A stretch of DNA of 64,000 nt from Vibrio gangliei (GTDB lineage Bacteria > Pseudomonadota > Gammaproteobacteria > Enterobacterales > Vibrionaceae): contig NZ_AP021869.1 in NCBI RefSeq assembly GCF_026001925.1, positions 1,984,001 through 2,048,000 of the forward strand, read 5' to 3'. Within the stretch, counting starts at the first letter, position 1; each line of letters opens with the position of its first letter. Under the pieces are notes generated by a model. The model saw only the letters and a program-made list of their open reading frames with translations. It did not search any database and was not told the origin of the DNA. This document shows positions 49,132 to 60,985 of the stretch, in pieces. The translations under genes and the position numbers were made by a program.

Positions 49132-49875
49132 TTATTTTGGGCTTACCCACTCTTTCATTGAGTGCATAGCTTCATGCGCAGTGAGATCGACACGCAATGG
49201 GGTCACTGAGACTTCCCCTTTTTCAATCGCATAAAAGTCTGTGCCTTCACCGGCGTCCGCTTCTTTTCCTGGAGGACCGAGCCAATAAATATCAGCGCCA
49301 CGCGGGTCTTTTTGCTTAATCATATCTTCAGCATGATGACGCGCACCTAGTCGAGTGACGCGTGTAGCGCCAAGTTGCTCTAACGATAAATCAGGCACAT
49401 TCACACTGATCAAATGCTTAGCAGGGATCGGATTTTTCACATGCTGCAATATCATATCTTTGGCAATTTGCGCTGCGGTATCAAAATGAGTACGACCAAC
49501 CAAAGAAATGGCAATCGATTGAACGCCGAGGAAGTGCCCTTCCATAGCAGCAGCCACCGTGCCCGAATACAGCACATCGTCACCTAAATTTGCACCATGA
49601 TTGATCCCAGAAACCAGAATATCTGGCATGTCATCTTTCAATAATTCATTTAAGGCAAAATGAACGCAATCGGTTGGCGTACCTTGAACCGAATATACAT
49701 TAGGACGGACTTGAGTCACGCGTAATGGCGTTTCTAACGTTAACGAGTTCGATGCGCCAGATCGGTTGCGATCCGGTGCCACAATCACGATCTCTGCGAT
49801 CTCTGAAAGACACTTCGCCAAGGTATTGATCCCTTGAGCGTTCACCCCATCATCATTACTCAGCAGTATTTTCAT
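49132..49875 (-). CDS. surE: 5'/3'-nucleotidase SurE
   Basis: 247 residues from the ATG at 49875, six bases after AAGGA; an ATG two codons upstream abuts the site and is less likely. Metal-dependent nucleotidase with [13 protein letters not shown] at the N-terminus (metal-binding Asp pair), [14 protein letters not shown], and [29 protein letters not shown]. Confidence 0.97.
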   Translation of the reverse strand: MKILLSNDDGVNAQGINTLAKCLSEIAEIVIVAPDRNRSGASNSLTLETPLRVTQVRPNVYSVQGTPTDCVHFALNELLKDDMPDILVSGINHGANLGDDVLYSGTVAAAMEGHFLGVQSIAISLVGRTHFDTAAQIAKDMILQHVKNPIPAKHLISVNVPDLSLEQLGATRVTRLGARHHAEDMIKQKDPRGADIYWLGPPGKEADAGEGTDFYAIEKGEVSVTPLRVDLTAHEAMHSMKEWVSPK

Positions 49876-49906
49876 CTTCATTCCTTGATTAAGATTTTTA
49901 GCTCGA

Positions 49907-50959
49907 TTAATCAGCGTAAACGCGCTCTTCTTCTATTGCATCGACCACTTCACGTAAAATAGCGGTTGCAAAACAGCCGGCAGGCAATGAAAAAGACAAC
50001 ACCACATCGTTGGCTTCAACCTGCCATTGCATATTCATGGCTTTCAATCCAATAGCACGGCGATCATGACGCATGCGATTACCTCTGATTAATGCCATCA
50101 AATCAGGTTCGGCATCAAGTTGTGGCTGTTCAAGTGCCAATGCTTGATCTTGAGTTGGCAATGCATTGTCTCCAGCCAACGCCGCGGTAATCGACGCATT
50201 ACCTTGGTTAATTTGCGCTTGTAACGCCTCAATATTATTGGCATCAATACATTGCTCGCCATTTGACACTTGCACCACATCACCGAGTAATGCTTGATTG
50301 AAATAACCTTGTTCAATTCTCGAGGACACAATGTGATTGAAGATCCAAGAACGAGCGGTCGATAAATACATGCTGCGTTTATTTTGGTTACGAGTTCGTA
50401 CGTTATCTCGTCCCCAACGGCGCGCTTCATTCAAGTTATTGCCTTCACGCCCAAAACGCTGTGCTCCATAATAGTTAGGTACACCTTGCTGCTGGATTTT
50501 CTCTAAGCGTGCCAATACATCATCCATATCAGAGACATCGACTAAACGTAAGATAAACTGATTACCAACTAACTCCCCTGGACGCAGTTTTTTATTATGA
50601 CGCGCCGTCTCAAGCACTTTAATACTCGGATGCAAGGCTTCCAATTTTTCAGCATCGAATACCATTTCAGGCTTTGGTAAGTGGATACTTAGCCATTGCT
50701 CGGTAACCGCATGACGATCTTTTAGCCCTGCCCAGCCAACATTTTTTGATGGCACACCACAAAGACGAGCGATTTCATTGGCGACAAAAGCCGTGTTTTC
50801 TCCTTCTTTACGGATGCGCACCATCAAGTGCTCACCGTGACCAGAAAAAGAAAAACCTAAATCTTCGATAACTTGGAAGTCTTTGGCTTGCGCTTTGATT
50901 TTGGCTGTCGCAGCGGGTTTACCGCATAAGTACGCAAATGGCGCTAAAATATCAGTCAT
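49907..50959 (-). CDS. truD: tRNA pseudouridine(13) synthase TruD
   Basis: 350 residues from the ATG at 50959 ([22 protein letters not shown]); upstream in-frame codons are an unlikely TTG extension. The TruD family catalytic region [16 protein letters not shown] carries the Asp nucleophile, and the C-terminal insertion domain follows [14 protein letters not shown]. It converts U13 of tRNA-Glu to pseudouridine. It follows ispF by 22 bases. Confidence 0.96.
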   Translation of the reverse strand: MTDILAPFAYLCGKPAATAKIKAQAKDFQVIEDLGFSFSGHGEHLMVRIRKEGENTAFVANEIARLCGVPSKNVGWAGLKDRHAVTEQWLSIHLPKPEMVFDAEKLEALHPSIKVLETARHNKKLRPGELVGNQFILRLVDVSDMDDVLARLEKIQQQGVPNYYGAQRFGREGNNLNEARRWGRDNVRTRNQNKRSMYLSTARSWIFNHIVSSRIEQGYFNQALLGDVVQVSNGEQCIDANNIEALQAQINQGNASITAALAGDNALPTQDQALALEQPQLDAEPDLMALIRGNRMRHDRRAIGLKAMNMQWQVEANDVVLSFSLPAGCFATAILREVVDAIEEERVYAD

Positions 50960-50981
50960 GTTGGTGTCTTTTTTAAAGAAA

Positions 50982-51458
50982 TTATTGTTGAACAATTAAG
51001 GCAACCGCTTCACAAGCGATACCTTCTTTTCTGCCAGTAAAGCCCAGCTTTTCAGTGGTGGTCGCTTTGACATTAATATTTTCAAGATCGGTTTCAAGAT
51101 CGGCGGCAATCGCTTCACGCATGCTTTGAATGTACGGCAACATTTTCGGCGCTTGGGCAATGATAGTGACATCGGCATTCCCCAAGCGGTAACCTTTTTC
51201 TTTCACAAAGCGGTACACTTCACGCAGCAAAGCTCGGCTATCGGCCCCTTTCCACTTATCATCGGTATCTGGGAAGTGTTTGCCAATATCGCCAGCAGCA
51301 ATCGCGCCTAACAAGGCGTCAGTCAATGCATGCAAGGCAACATCCCCATCTGAGTGAGCAATCAAACCTTGCTCATAAGGTACAGCCACACCACCAATTA
51401 TAACCGGGCCTTCTCCACCGAATTTATGCACATCAAAACCGTGACCAATGCGAATCAT
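50982..51458 (-). CDS. ispF: 2-C-methyl-D-erythritol 2,4-cyclodiphosphate synthase
   Basis: 158 residues. Fifth step of the MEP isoprenoid pathway. Metal-binding Asp/His of [11 protein letters not shown], the [18 protein letters not shown] signature and the C-terminal [18 protein letters not shown] are all present. It lies 15 bases after ispD, which makes the enzyme two steps earlier. Confidence 0.98.
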   Translation of the reverse strand: MIRIGHGFDVHKFGGEGPVIIGGVAVPYEQGLIAHSDGDVALHALTDALLGAIAAGDIGKHFPDTDDKWKGADSRALLREVYRFVKEKGYRLGNADVTIIAQAPKMLPYIQSMREAIAADLETDLENINVKATTTEKLGFTGRKEGIACEAVALIVQQ

Positions 51459-51473
51459 TATTTTTCCTTTGCG

Positions 51474-52184
51474 TTAACGAGATTGAGATAAGAAAAATTC
51501 AGCCAATGCCAAATCTTCAGGTTGCGTCACTTTGATATTGTCGGCGCGACCTTTTACTAATATAGGTTGATACCCAATAGCTTCCATCGCTGAGGCTTCA
51601 TCAGTGATGATGCTTTGTTGTTCTAAACCATCAAGCAACGCGTGTTTCAATTCAGCTAATGGGAACATTTGCGGCGTAAGTGCGTGCCATAAGTTGTCAC
51701 GATCAACAGTGCTTTCAATGTGAGCAGAACCACTACGGGCACGTTTCATGGTATCGCGAACCGGAGTTGCCAAAATGCCACCACATTGCGCCTGCTGGCA
51801 TTGTTCAATCAAAGCGCTGACATCTTGCTGAGTGAGGCAAGGTCTCGCCGCATCATGGACCAAAACCCAAGGGTATTGCTCAGCATGATGTTGCGACAAG
51901 TACTGCAATCCAGACAACACCGAATCCACACGCTCTTGTCCACCCGAGACGCGCACTACATTATCTGCCTTAGCTAAGGATAGTTCAGAAAAATATTCAT
52001 CTCCGTCACTCACCGCAACCACAACTAATTCGATCGCAGGATGCGCCAATAAGTTGGTAACCGTGTGCTCTAAAATCGTCTTACCATGTAAAGAGAGATA
52101 TTGCTTAGGGTGATGAGTCTGCATGCGTTTACCTACTCCAGCGGCAGGCACCACAACGGCAAATCGGGTTGGGAAATCAGTCAT
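51474..52184 (-). CDS. ispD: 2-C-methyl-D-erythritol 4-phosphate cytidylyltransferase
   Basis: 236 residues. Third step of the MEP pathway. Nucleotidyltransferase loop [32 protein letters not shown] and the C-terminal [20 protein letters not shown] are visible. Its ATG overlaps the ftsB stop by one base (TAATG), so translation is coupled. Confidence 0.98.
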   Translation of the reverse strand: MTDFPTRFAVVVPAAGVGKRMQTHHPKQYLSLHGKTILEHTVTNLLAHPAIELVVVAVSDGDEYFSELSLAKADNVVRVSGGQERVDSVLSGLQYLSQHHAEQYPWVLVHDAARPCLTQQDVSALIEQCQQAQCGGILATPVRDTMKRARSGSAHIESTVDRDNLWHALTPQMFPLAELKHALLDGLEQQSIITDEASAMEAIGYQPILVKGRADNIKVTQPEDLALAEFFLSQSR

Positions 52185-52501
52185 TATTGATCATCATCAG
52201 AGTTGAAAGTGGCATTGGCTTCTGAATCATCACCAATGATGCGATAAAACGTTTCGCCATTTTTGATCATACCTAACTCATGACGCGCACGTTCTTCAAT
52301 CGCATCTAAGCCTTGGCGTAAATCGTCAATTTCAGCAAACATCAAATGGTTACGCTTTTGCAAACTGTTATTCACTTCTTGTTGCACTGCAATATCCGCA
52401 TGAACCGCTTGGTAATCCAAGATACCGTTCTTGCCTAAAAACAAGTCATATTGCAGGGTCGCCAAGATAGCGATGAGTACTAAAGTAAATATTCTCATCA
52501 T
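52184..52501 (-). CDS. ftsB: Cell division protein FtsB
   Basis: 105 residues. One N-terminal membrane helix (about 2-20, [18 protein letters not shown]) followed by GKNGILDY and a periplasmic coiled coil (about 30-75), then the conserved [20 protein letters not shown]. It is part of the FtsQLB divisome subcomplex. Two adjacent ATG codons at 52496-52501 leave a one-residue start ambiguity. Confidence 0.95.
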   Translation of the reverse strand: MMRIFTLVLIAILATLQYDLFLGKNGILDYQAVHADIAVQQEVNNSLQKRNHLMFAEIDDLRQGLDAIEERARHELGMIKNGETFYRIIGDDSEANATFNSDDDQ

Positions 52502-52589
52502 CGACTCACTATCAAATAATTGCGCTAATGATACATTATTCGAGACAGCGGATCATGAACAAAGCGTTTAAAAGTTTTAAGAAGGTGAG

Positions 52590-52800
52590 AGAGTAGGTTC
52601 GTACCTCGGGCGCTGCGCTGCTAGGATCGCTTCGCTGCTCGTTTCTCGATAAAGGTAGTTCCTAGTATCAAGTCCCTAGTGGCTAGGAAGAGCATGATCG
52701 TGGAGCGTCTCTCGGGCGCTGCGCTGCTCGTCTATCGATAAAGCGCTTTTTCTCTTCCGAGCGACGAGTAGTGAAACGACCGAGCACCGAGTAACGTTCC
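52590..52800. repeat. Dispersed repeat cluster, copies K and L plus an inverted arm
   Basis: Copy K (about 52604-52650) joins two partial cores: GGCGCTGCGCTGCTAGGATCGC, then TTCGCTGCTCGTTTCTCGAT. Copy L (about 52710-52740) has GCGCTGCGCTGCTCGT, one mismatch to the core. An inverted diverged arm lies at about 52757-52795. The 368-base gap between ftsB and eno contains nothing else but the eno terminator and presumably the ftsB promoter. Confidence 0.65.
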
Positions 52801-52807
52801 ACACATA

Positions 52808-52838
52808 AAAAAAAACCACCTCCGAAGAGATGGTTTTT
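52808..52838 (-). terminator. Terminator of eno
   Basis: Minus strand AAAAACCATCTC-TTCG-GAGGTGGTTTTT, a 12-bp stem with one U-G pair and the stable TTCG loop, then a long U tract. Confidence 0.93.
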
Positions 52839-52869
52839 AAGAACTAAAAGCTAGCTAATTCGTTATGAA

Positions 52870-54192
<1,323 letters not shown>

Positions 54193-54290
54193 TTAAATAT
54201 AAATGTCAAATTTAAGGATGGCTGCACAACATAAAGCAACCATCCATATCCCTTTTACATCTTACTTTCAAAGTTTACCGATTAAGGTAA

Positions 54291-56000
<1,710 letters not shown>

Positions 56001-56128
56001 TTATCGCCACAACGTGAAATCTATCACACTCGATTATTTTATTTCTTGCTTCAAATCAATTTAGCTATACCAGTACCATTTCACTGCTTTACAAACAAAA
56101 CAATCACTATATAAAACAAGTATTTCTG

Positions 56129-56935
56129 TTACGCTAAATTGTTCTTTTCCTGCTGTTTTATTGCTTCCCAATGGGCATCTAATTGTTCCAGAGAGCAATC
56201 GGTCAGCGATTTACCTTGTTGCTGAACGCGAGATTCTACCCCTCGAAAACGCTTTTCAAACTTTTGATTCGCTTTCGCCAAGGCACTTTCTGGGTTATGC
56301 CCTAGATGACGCACTAAGTTGACAGTGGCAAACAACAAATCGCCGAGTTCTTCTTCGATGCGTTGCGCGTTTTGTTCGACTTGTAACGCTTCTTCCATGA
56401 CTTCATCGATTTCTTCATGCACTTTTTCAACGACAGGCCCTAACGAATCCCAATCGAAGCCATATTTGGCACACTTTTTCTGGATTTTATTAGCACGAGC
56501 TAAAGCAGGTAACGAAACTGGTATAGAGTCTAGAATACTTTCTTCTTGTTTGCCTAATTGGGCTTTTTCTTGTTGCTTGGTCATTTCCCAACGTTGAGTC
56601 AGCTCGGCTTCATCTTGAACTTTTTCATCAGAAAAAACATGAGGATGGCGGCGAACTAATTTTTCATTGAGCGTGTCAACGACATCATCAAAATCAAACA
56701 AGTTTTGTTCTTTAGCCATCTGACTATAAAAGATTACCTGGAATAACACATCGCCCAGCTCTTCTTTTAAATTCGCCCAATCTTGCTTGTGAATGGCATC
56801 GACCACTTCGTAGGTTTCTTCAATGGTATGGGGCACAATGGTTTCAAAGGTTTGCTTGGTATCCCATGGGCAGCCAGTATCAGGATCGCGCAGCTGTTGC
56901 ATAATGGCTTTCAATTGTTCTATCGATTGAGTCAT
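56129..56935 (-). CDS. mazG: Nucleoside triphosphate pyrophosphohydrolase MazG
   Basis: 268 residues with two MazG helical domains. The first contains [28 protein letters not shown] and [11 protein letters not shown]; the second contains [11 protein letters not shown] and [15 protein letters not shown], each with the EExxE...ExxD metal-binding pattern. It hydrolyses NTPs; in E. coli MazG lowers ppGpp levels, and here it lies immediately downstream of relA, separated by a terminator. Confidence 0.97.
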   Translation of the reverse strand: MTQSIEQLKAIMQQLRDPDTGCPWDTKQTFETIVPHTIEETYEVVDAIHKQDWANLKEELGDVLFQVIFYSQMAKEQNLFDFDDVVDTLNEKLVRRHPHVFSDEKVQDEAELTQRWEMTKQQEKAQLGKQEESILDSIPVSLPALARANKIQKKCAKYGFDWDSLGPVVEKVHEEIDEVMEEALQVEQNAQRIEEELGDLLFATVNLVRHLGHNPESALAKANQKFEKRFRGVESRVQQQGKSLTDCSLEQLDAHWEAIKQQEKNNLA

Positions 56936-56986
56936 ATCGTTCTCGCTTTCATCGGTTCTGAACTCATTTGAGAGGAAGATTGAGGA

Positions 56987-57021
56987 TAAAAAAAGACACT
57001 GCGCAAAAATGGGCAGTGTCT
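56987..57021 (-). terminator. Terminator of relA
   Basis: Minus strand AGACACTGC-(10-base loop)-GCAGTGTCT followed by a U7 tract; about 18 bases after the relA stop and before mazG. Confidence 0.85.
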
Positions 57022-57038
57022 GTTTTCAATATTGATGC

Positions 57039-59255
57039 TTACTTCAAACGCTTCACTCGCAGCACGTCTTTTAGCTGCTCAACGCGCGCAATAATACGTG
57101 ATAGAACCTCAACGTTGGTCACTTCCAAGTTAAAGTCCATGATCACAATTTGACGCTTGTAATCGGTACGGCTGTTCATGCCACTGACTTTGATTTTTTC
57201 ATTGGCAAACAACGCGGTGACATCTTTGAGCAAACCGCTACGCTCTAACGCTTCCACGCGGATAGTCAGAATGTAATGCCCAGTAAAACCACTGCCCCAC
57301 ACGGTATCAATAATACGTTCTGGTGCGTGATGCTTGAGCTCTTCTAACTGCTCACAATCGACACGGTGAACAGAGATGCCTCGACCTTGAGTAATGTATC
57401 CACAAATATCATCGCCCGGAATCGGTTGGCAACAACGCGCAAGGTGCGTCATTAAGTTATCGACCCCTTGTACCACCACCGCATCTTTACGTGGGCGGCT
57501 TTCATGCGCTTGTTGCGATTCCTGTAGCTTAGCCAGTGCTTGTTTGTCTTCTTCTTCCGCGGTAGGCTTATTCACTAACGCATTAATGTGATTAATCACT
57601 TGGTTAATACGTAAGTCACCACTACCAATACCAGCAAACAGCTCATCAGAAGAATTGACGTTAAAGCGCTTAAGCGAGTATTGCTGCGCGTCTTTCAACG
57701 TCGCGCCAATTTTTTGCAATTCTCGCTCTAAGATATCTTTACCCGCTTCGATATTTTTCTCGCGGCTTTGCTTTCTAAACCAAGCATTAATTTTGGCACG
57801 AGCACGGCCTGAATGGACAAAGCCTAAGTTAGGGTTGAGCCAATCACGAGAAGGATTTGGCTCTTTTGACGTGATGATTTCAACTTGGTCGCCCATCGCC
57901 AGTTTATGGGTAAATGGCACGATTCGGCCACCCACTTTCGCCCCGATACAACGATGCCCGACTTCCGAGTGAATGTGATAAGCAAAATCAAGCGGTGTGG
58001 CCCCCATTGGCAAATCAACCACATCACCACGCGGAGTAAAGGCATATACACGATCATCAAACACTTGGCTGCGTAGCTCATCCAGCATTTCGCCAGAATC
58101 GGCCATTTCTTCTTGCCAATCGATCAGCTTACGTAGCCAGGTAATTTTCTCATCATAGCCACTGCGGCCTGCCGAACTGCCTTCTTTGTATTTCCAGTGT
58201 GCGGCAACCCCAAGCTCAGAATCTTCATGCATTTGCTTGGTACGAATCTGGATTTCAATGGTTTTGCCTTCTGGGCCTAACACCACGGTATGAATCGATT
58301 GGTAACCGTTAGGTTTTGGGTTAGCAACATAATCATCAAACTCGCTTGGCAAGTGCTTATATTTGGTGTGCACCATACCTAACGCGGCGTAACAATCTTG
58401 CAGTTTATCGGCAATAATGCGCACCGCGCGCACATCAAACAGCTCATCAAAGGCGAGATTTTTCTTCTGCATCTTGCGCCAAATGCTGTAGATGTGTTTT
58501 GGCCTGCCGCTGACTTCCGCATTGATGTTGGCGGCTTTCATTTCTTTCGACAAGTTGGTCACAAAGTCATGAATGTACTGCTCACGCACAATACGGCGTT
58601 CAGATAACTGCTTAGCGATTTTCTTATAAATATCCGATTGCTGATAACGGAAAGCGTAATCTTCAATCTCCCATTTCAGCTGACCAATACCTAAACGGTT
58701 AGCTAATGGGGCATAAATATTGGCACACTCTTTTGCGGCCGCTTGACGCACTTCATCTGGTTCATTTTTGACTTCACGTAGATTACAAATACGCTCGGCC
58801 AATTTGATAACCACGCAGCGAAAATCATCCACCATCGCCAACAACATACGGCGGATATTATCCACTTGCTCCGAGGCTTCTGAAGCATCTAAGCTCACAT
58901 TCAATTGCCCGATAGCGGCCATTTCTTCTACGCCATCAATCAATTTCACGATTTCTTTGCCGTAGGTTTCAATTAAGGCTTCTCGTTCAAATAAGCCCGC
59001 GGTTACAACAGGAAAAAGTTGTGCTGCGACTAAGGTTGGACGGTCCATAGAAAGTGTGATCAAAATTTCAATCATTTCTCGGCCACGCCACAACAATAGC
59101 GAGCGATCAGGATGATTTTCTAATAAGCGCTCGCACTCTTGGTAAACCTGAGTCAACTTATTGCTGGTCTTGCCATCTTGACGAAGACTCTCAATCCAAG
59201 ATTCAAGTTCAAATTGTTCGTTTTTGTTTAAATGTGCGCTTCTGACTGCGACCAT
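57039..59255 (-). CDS. relA: GTP pyrophosphokinase RelA
   Basis: 738 residues. Ribosome-associated (p)ppGpp synthetase of the stringent response. The N-terminal pseudo-hydrolase region lacks a clear HD pair (TLVAAQLFPVVTAGLFERE), as in RelA rather than SpoT. The synthetase domain has GRPKHIYSIWRKM and FDDYVANPKPNGYQSIHTVV, then TGS (VYAFTPRGDVVDLPMGATPLDFAY), a zinc-finger/CC region (ARCCQPIPGDDICGYI) and a C-terminal ACT/RRM domain (ILTIRVEALERSGLLKDVTAL). It lies between rlmD and mazG. Confidence 0.98.
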   Translation of the reverse strand: MVAVRSAHLNKNEQFELESWIESLRQDGKTSNKLTQVYQECERLLENHPDRSLLLWRGREMIEILITLSMDRPTLVAAQLFPVVTAGLFEREALIETYGKEIVKLIDGVEEMAAIGQLNVSLDASEASEQVDNIRRMLLAMVDDFRCVVIKLAERICNLREVKNEPDEVRQAAAKECANIYAPLANRLGIGQLKWEIEDYAFRYQQSDIYKKIAKQLSERRIVREQYIHDFVTNLSKEMKAANINAEVSGRPKHIYSIWRKMQKKNLAFDELFDVRAVRIIADKLQDCYAALGMVHTKYKHLPSEFDDYVANPKPNGYQSIHTVVLGPEGKTIEIQIRTKQMHEDSELGVAAHWKYKEGSSAGRSGYDEKITWLRKLIDWQEEMADSGEMLDELRSQVFDDRVYAFTPRGDVVDLPMGATPLDFAYHIHSEVGHRCIGAKVGGRIVPFTHKLAMGDQVEIITSKEPNPSRDWLNPNLGFVHSGRARAKINAWFRKQSREKNIEAGKDILERELQKIGATLKDAQQYSLKRFNVNSSDELFAGIGSGDLRINQVINHINALVNKPTAEEEDKQALAKLQESQQAHESRPRKDAVVVQGVDNLMTHLARCCQPIPGDDICGYITQGRGISVHRVDCEQLEELKHHAPERIIDTVWGSGFTGHYILTIRVEALERSGLLKDVTALFANEKIKVSGMNSRTDYKRQIVIMDFNLEVTNVEVLSRIIARVEQLKDVLRVKRLK

Positions 59256-59311
59256 TACACTTTCCTGTTTTCAATTTTGAATGATAAAAGGCTAAAAATG
59301 CTTATTCATGC

Positions 59312-60745
59312 CTAAAATAGTTTTAATTTGGACGGTTTAACTCGACCGTTCTTAGTGTTTTTTGCATGGTTATTATGTTGCTTCGCCGATTTCGATTTAT
59401 TCTTAACTGACTTGTTCTTAACCGATTGGCTTTTAACAAAAAGCGCCATCGATTCTAGGTGGCTGGTATGAGGGAACATGTCCATCATGGCCAAACGTTT
59501 AAGTTGGTATCCTTGGTTTTGCAGACTATGACTATCACGCGCCAATGTTGTTGGATTACACGACACATAGACCACAGTGCTCGCACCAAGTTCGGCCACT
59601 TTATCAATAATACCCGATGCCCCCGCACGAGCAGGATCGAGTAATATTTTATCGAACGCTTTTTTAGCCCAAGGTGCCTGAGTTAAGTCTTGTTCTAGAT
59701 CAGCTTGATAGAATTCTAAGTTATCTAATTGGTTAATTTGAGCGTTGGATCGCGCTCTGTCGACCATAGCTTGAATACCTTCCACACCAACAACAGACTG
59801 GGCTTGTTGAGCCAGAGCCAAACTAAAGTTACCTAAACCACAGAATAAATCCAGTATGCGATCGGTTTTAGTGATCGCTAACCACTCGACCGCTTGTTTT
59901 ACCATCGCCTGATTGACCGCTTGGTTTACTTGAATAAAGTCAGTCGGCAGAAAATCTATCTTATTGCCCGTTTCGACACATTGCAGCGGTTGCCCTGCTA
60001 AACAGTGTAGCTCGCCATCATTATCTAACCAGTACACAGTCACTTGTTGATTGGAGGCAAACGCTAACAATAAATCGCGTTCCTGTTCCGTTAACGACTC
60101 AGTATGGCGAAGTAATACGGCTCTGCGGTTACCATCAAATACCACTTCGACATGCCCGATTGCACGCGGGTGATCAAACTGGAGTAACAACGACTTAATC
60201 TCAGGCAGCAACAAATTCAGGCTAGGCTCAAGCACGGGGCAATCTGTCACGTTAGCAATGTGCTTACTCGCTTTTTGGCGAAAACCAAATTGTAATTGTT
60301 GTTTCTTACTATCAAAAAACACACTCATGCGAGCGCGGCGGCGATAACCTTGAGATTGCGAGCGAATCGGTTCACTCAAGGTTATCTCTTCATCAGAAAA
60401 TTTCTTCATCAGGTTTTGCAGAGAGTGAGCTTTATGAGCAATTTGATCATCATGATCCAAATGCTGCAAATTACAGCCGCCACAATGATGATAATGAGGA
60501 CAGAATGGCTCAATACGCTGAGCACTGGCTTTTTGAATAGCTATCAATTTACCACGCGAAAATTTGCTTTTTTCTTCAATCGGCTGCACCAAGACTTGTT
60601 CTTGCGGTAACGCGCCTTCTACAAACATCGGCTTGTTATTGAAATAAGCGATTCCCGCCCCTTGATGATCCAATTTTTCAATCGTCACCACTTGGTGTTT
60701 TTGCTGCTGTGGTTTAGTTTTTTTGGCTTGGTAAAAGTTGGCCAT
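59312..60745 (-). CDS. rlmD: 23S rRNA (uracil-1939 C5)-methyltransferase RlmD
   Basis: 477 residues. N-terminal TRAM domain (about 18-75, VVTIEKLDHQGAGIAYF), then the iron-sulfur Cys set in FCPHYHHCGGCNLQHL and the distant TDCPVL. The SAM methyltransferase domain has LDLFCGLGNFSLALA, ILLDPARAGA and the catalytic Cys in VYVSCNPTTLARD. After the normal end of the family it carries a Lys-rich tail of about 40 residues that includes the repeated SVKNKSVKNKS, which may help RNA binding; the tail is unusual. Confidence 0.95.
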   Translation of the reverse strand: MANFYQAKKTKPQQQKHQVVTIEKLDHQGAGIAYFNNKPMFVEGALPQEQVLVQPIEEKSKFSRGKLIAIQKASAQRIEPFCPHYHHCGGCNLQHLDHDDQIAHKAHSLQNLMKKFSDEEITLSEPIRSQSQGYRRRARMSVFFDSKKQQLQFGFRQKASKHIANVTDCPVLEPSLNLLLPEIKSLLLQFDHPRAIGHVEVVFDGNRRAVLLRHTESLTEQERDLLLAFASNQQVTVYWLDNDGELHCLAGQPLQCVETGNKIDFLPTDFIQVNQAVNQAMVKQAVEWLAITKTDRILDLFCGLGNFSLALAQQAQSVVGVEGIQAMVDRARSNAQINQLDNLEFYQADLEQDLTQAPWAKKAFDKILLDPARAGASGIIDKVAELGASTVVYVSCNPTTLARDSHSLQNQGYQLKRLAMMDMFPHTSHLESMALFVKSQSVKNKSVKNKSKSAKQHNNHAKNTKNGRVKPSKLKLF

Positions 60746-60985
60746 GAATTTGAATACCCATTATCTAAAAAGCGAGATGGTGTTAAGTCTTTTTTATAAA
60801 CAAACTTGTTATGAAAGAATTATGTGTGCTTTATCTGTCAATCTTGCTCACAATGATTGTCGAACCGCTCGGAGTTGATTAAGCTAAGGACACGTTTGGA
60901 TTGACTATGTTCTTCGGCTCATTATCGAACAGCACTCTCATTCCGCTATTTTCCCATATCCAGACAGGCTTGTAATTAAAGAATC

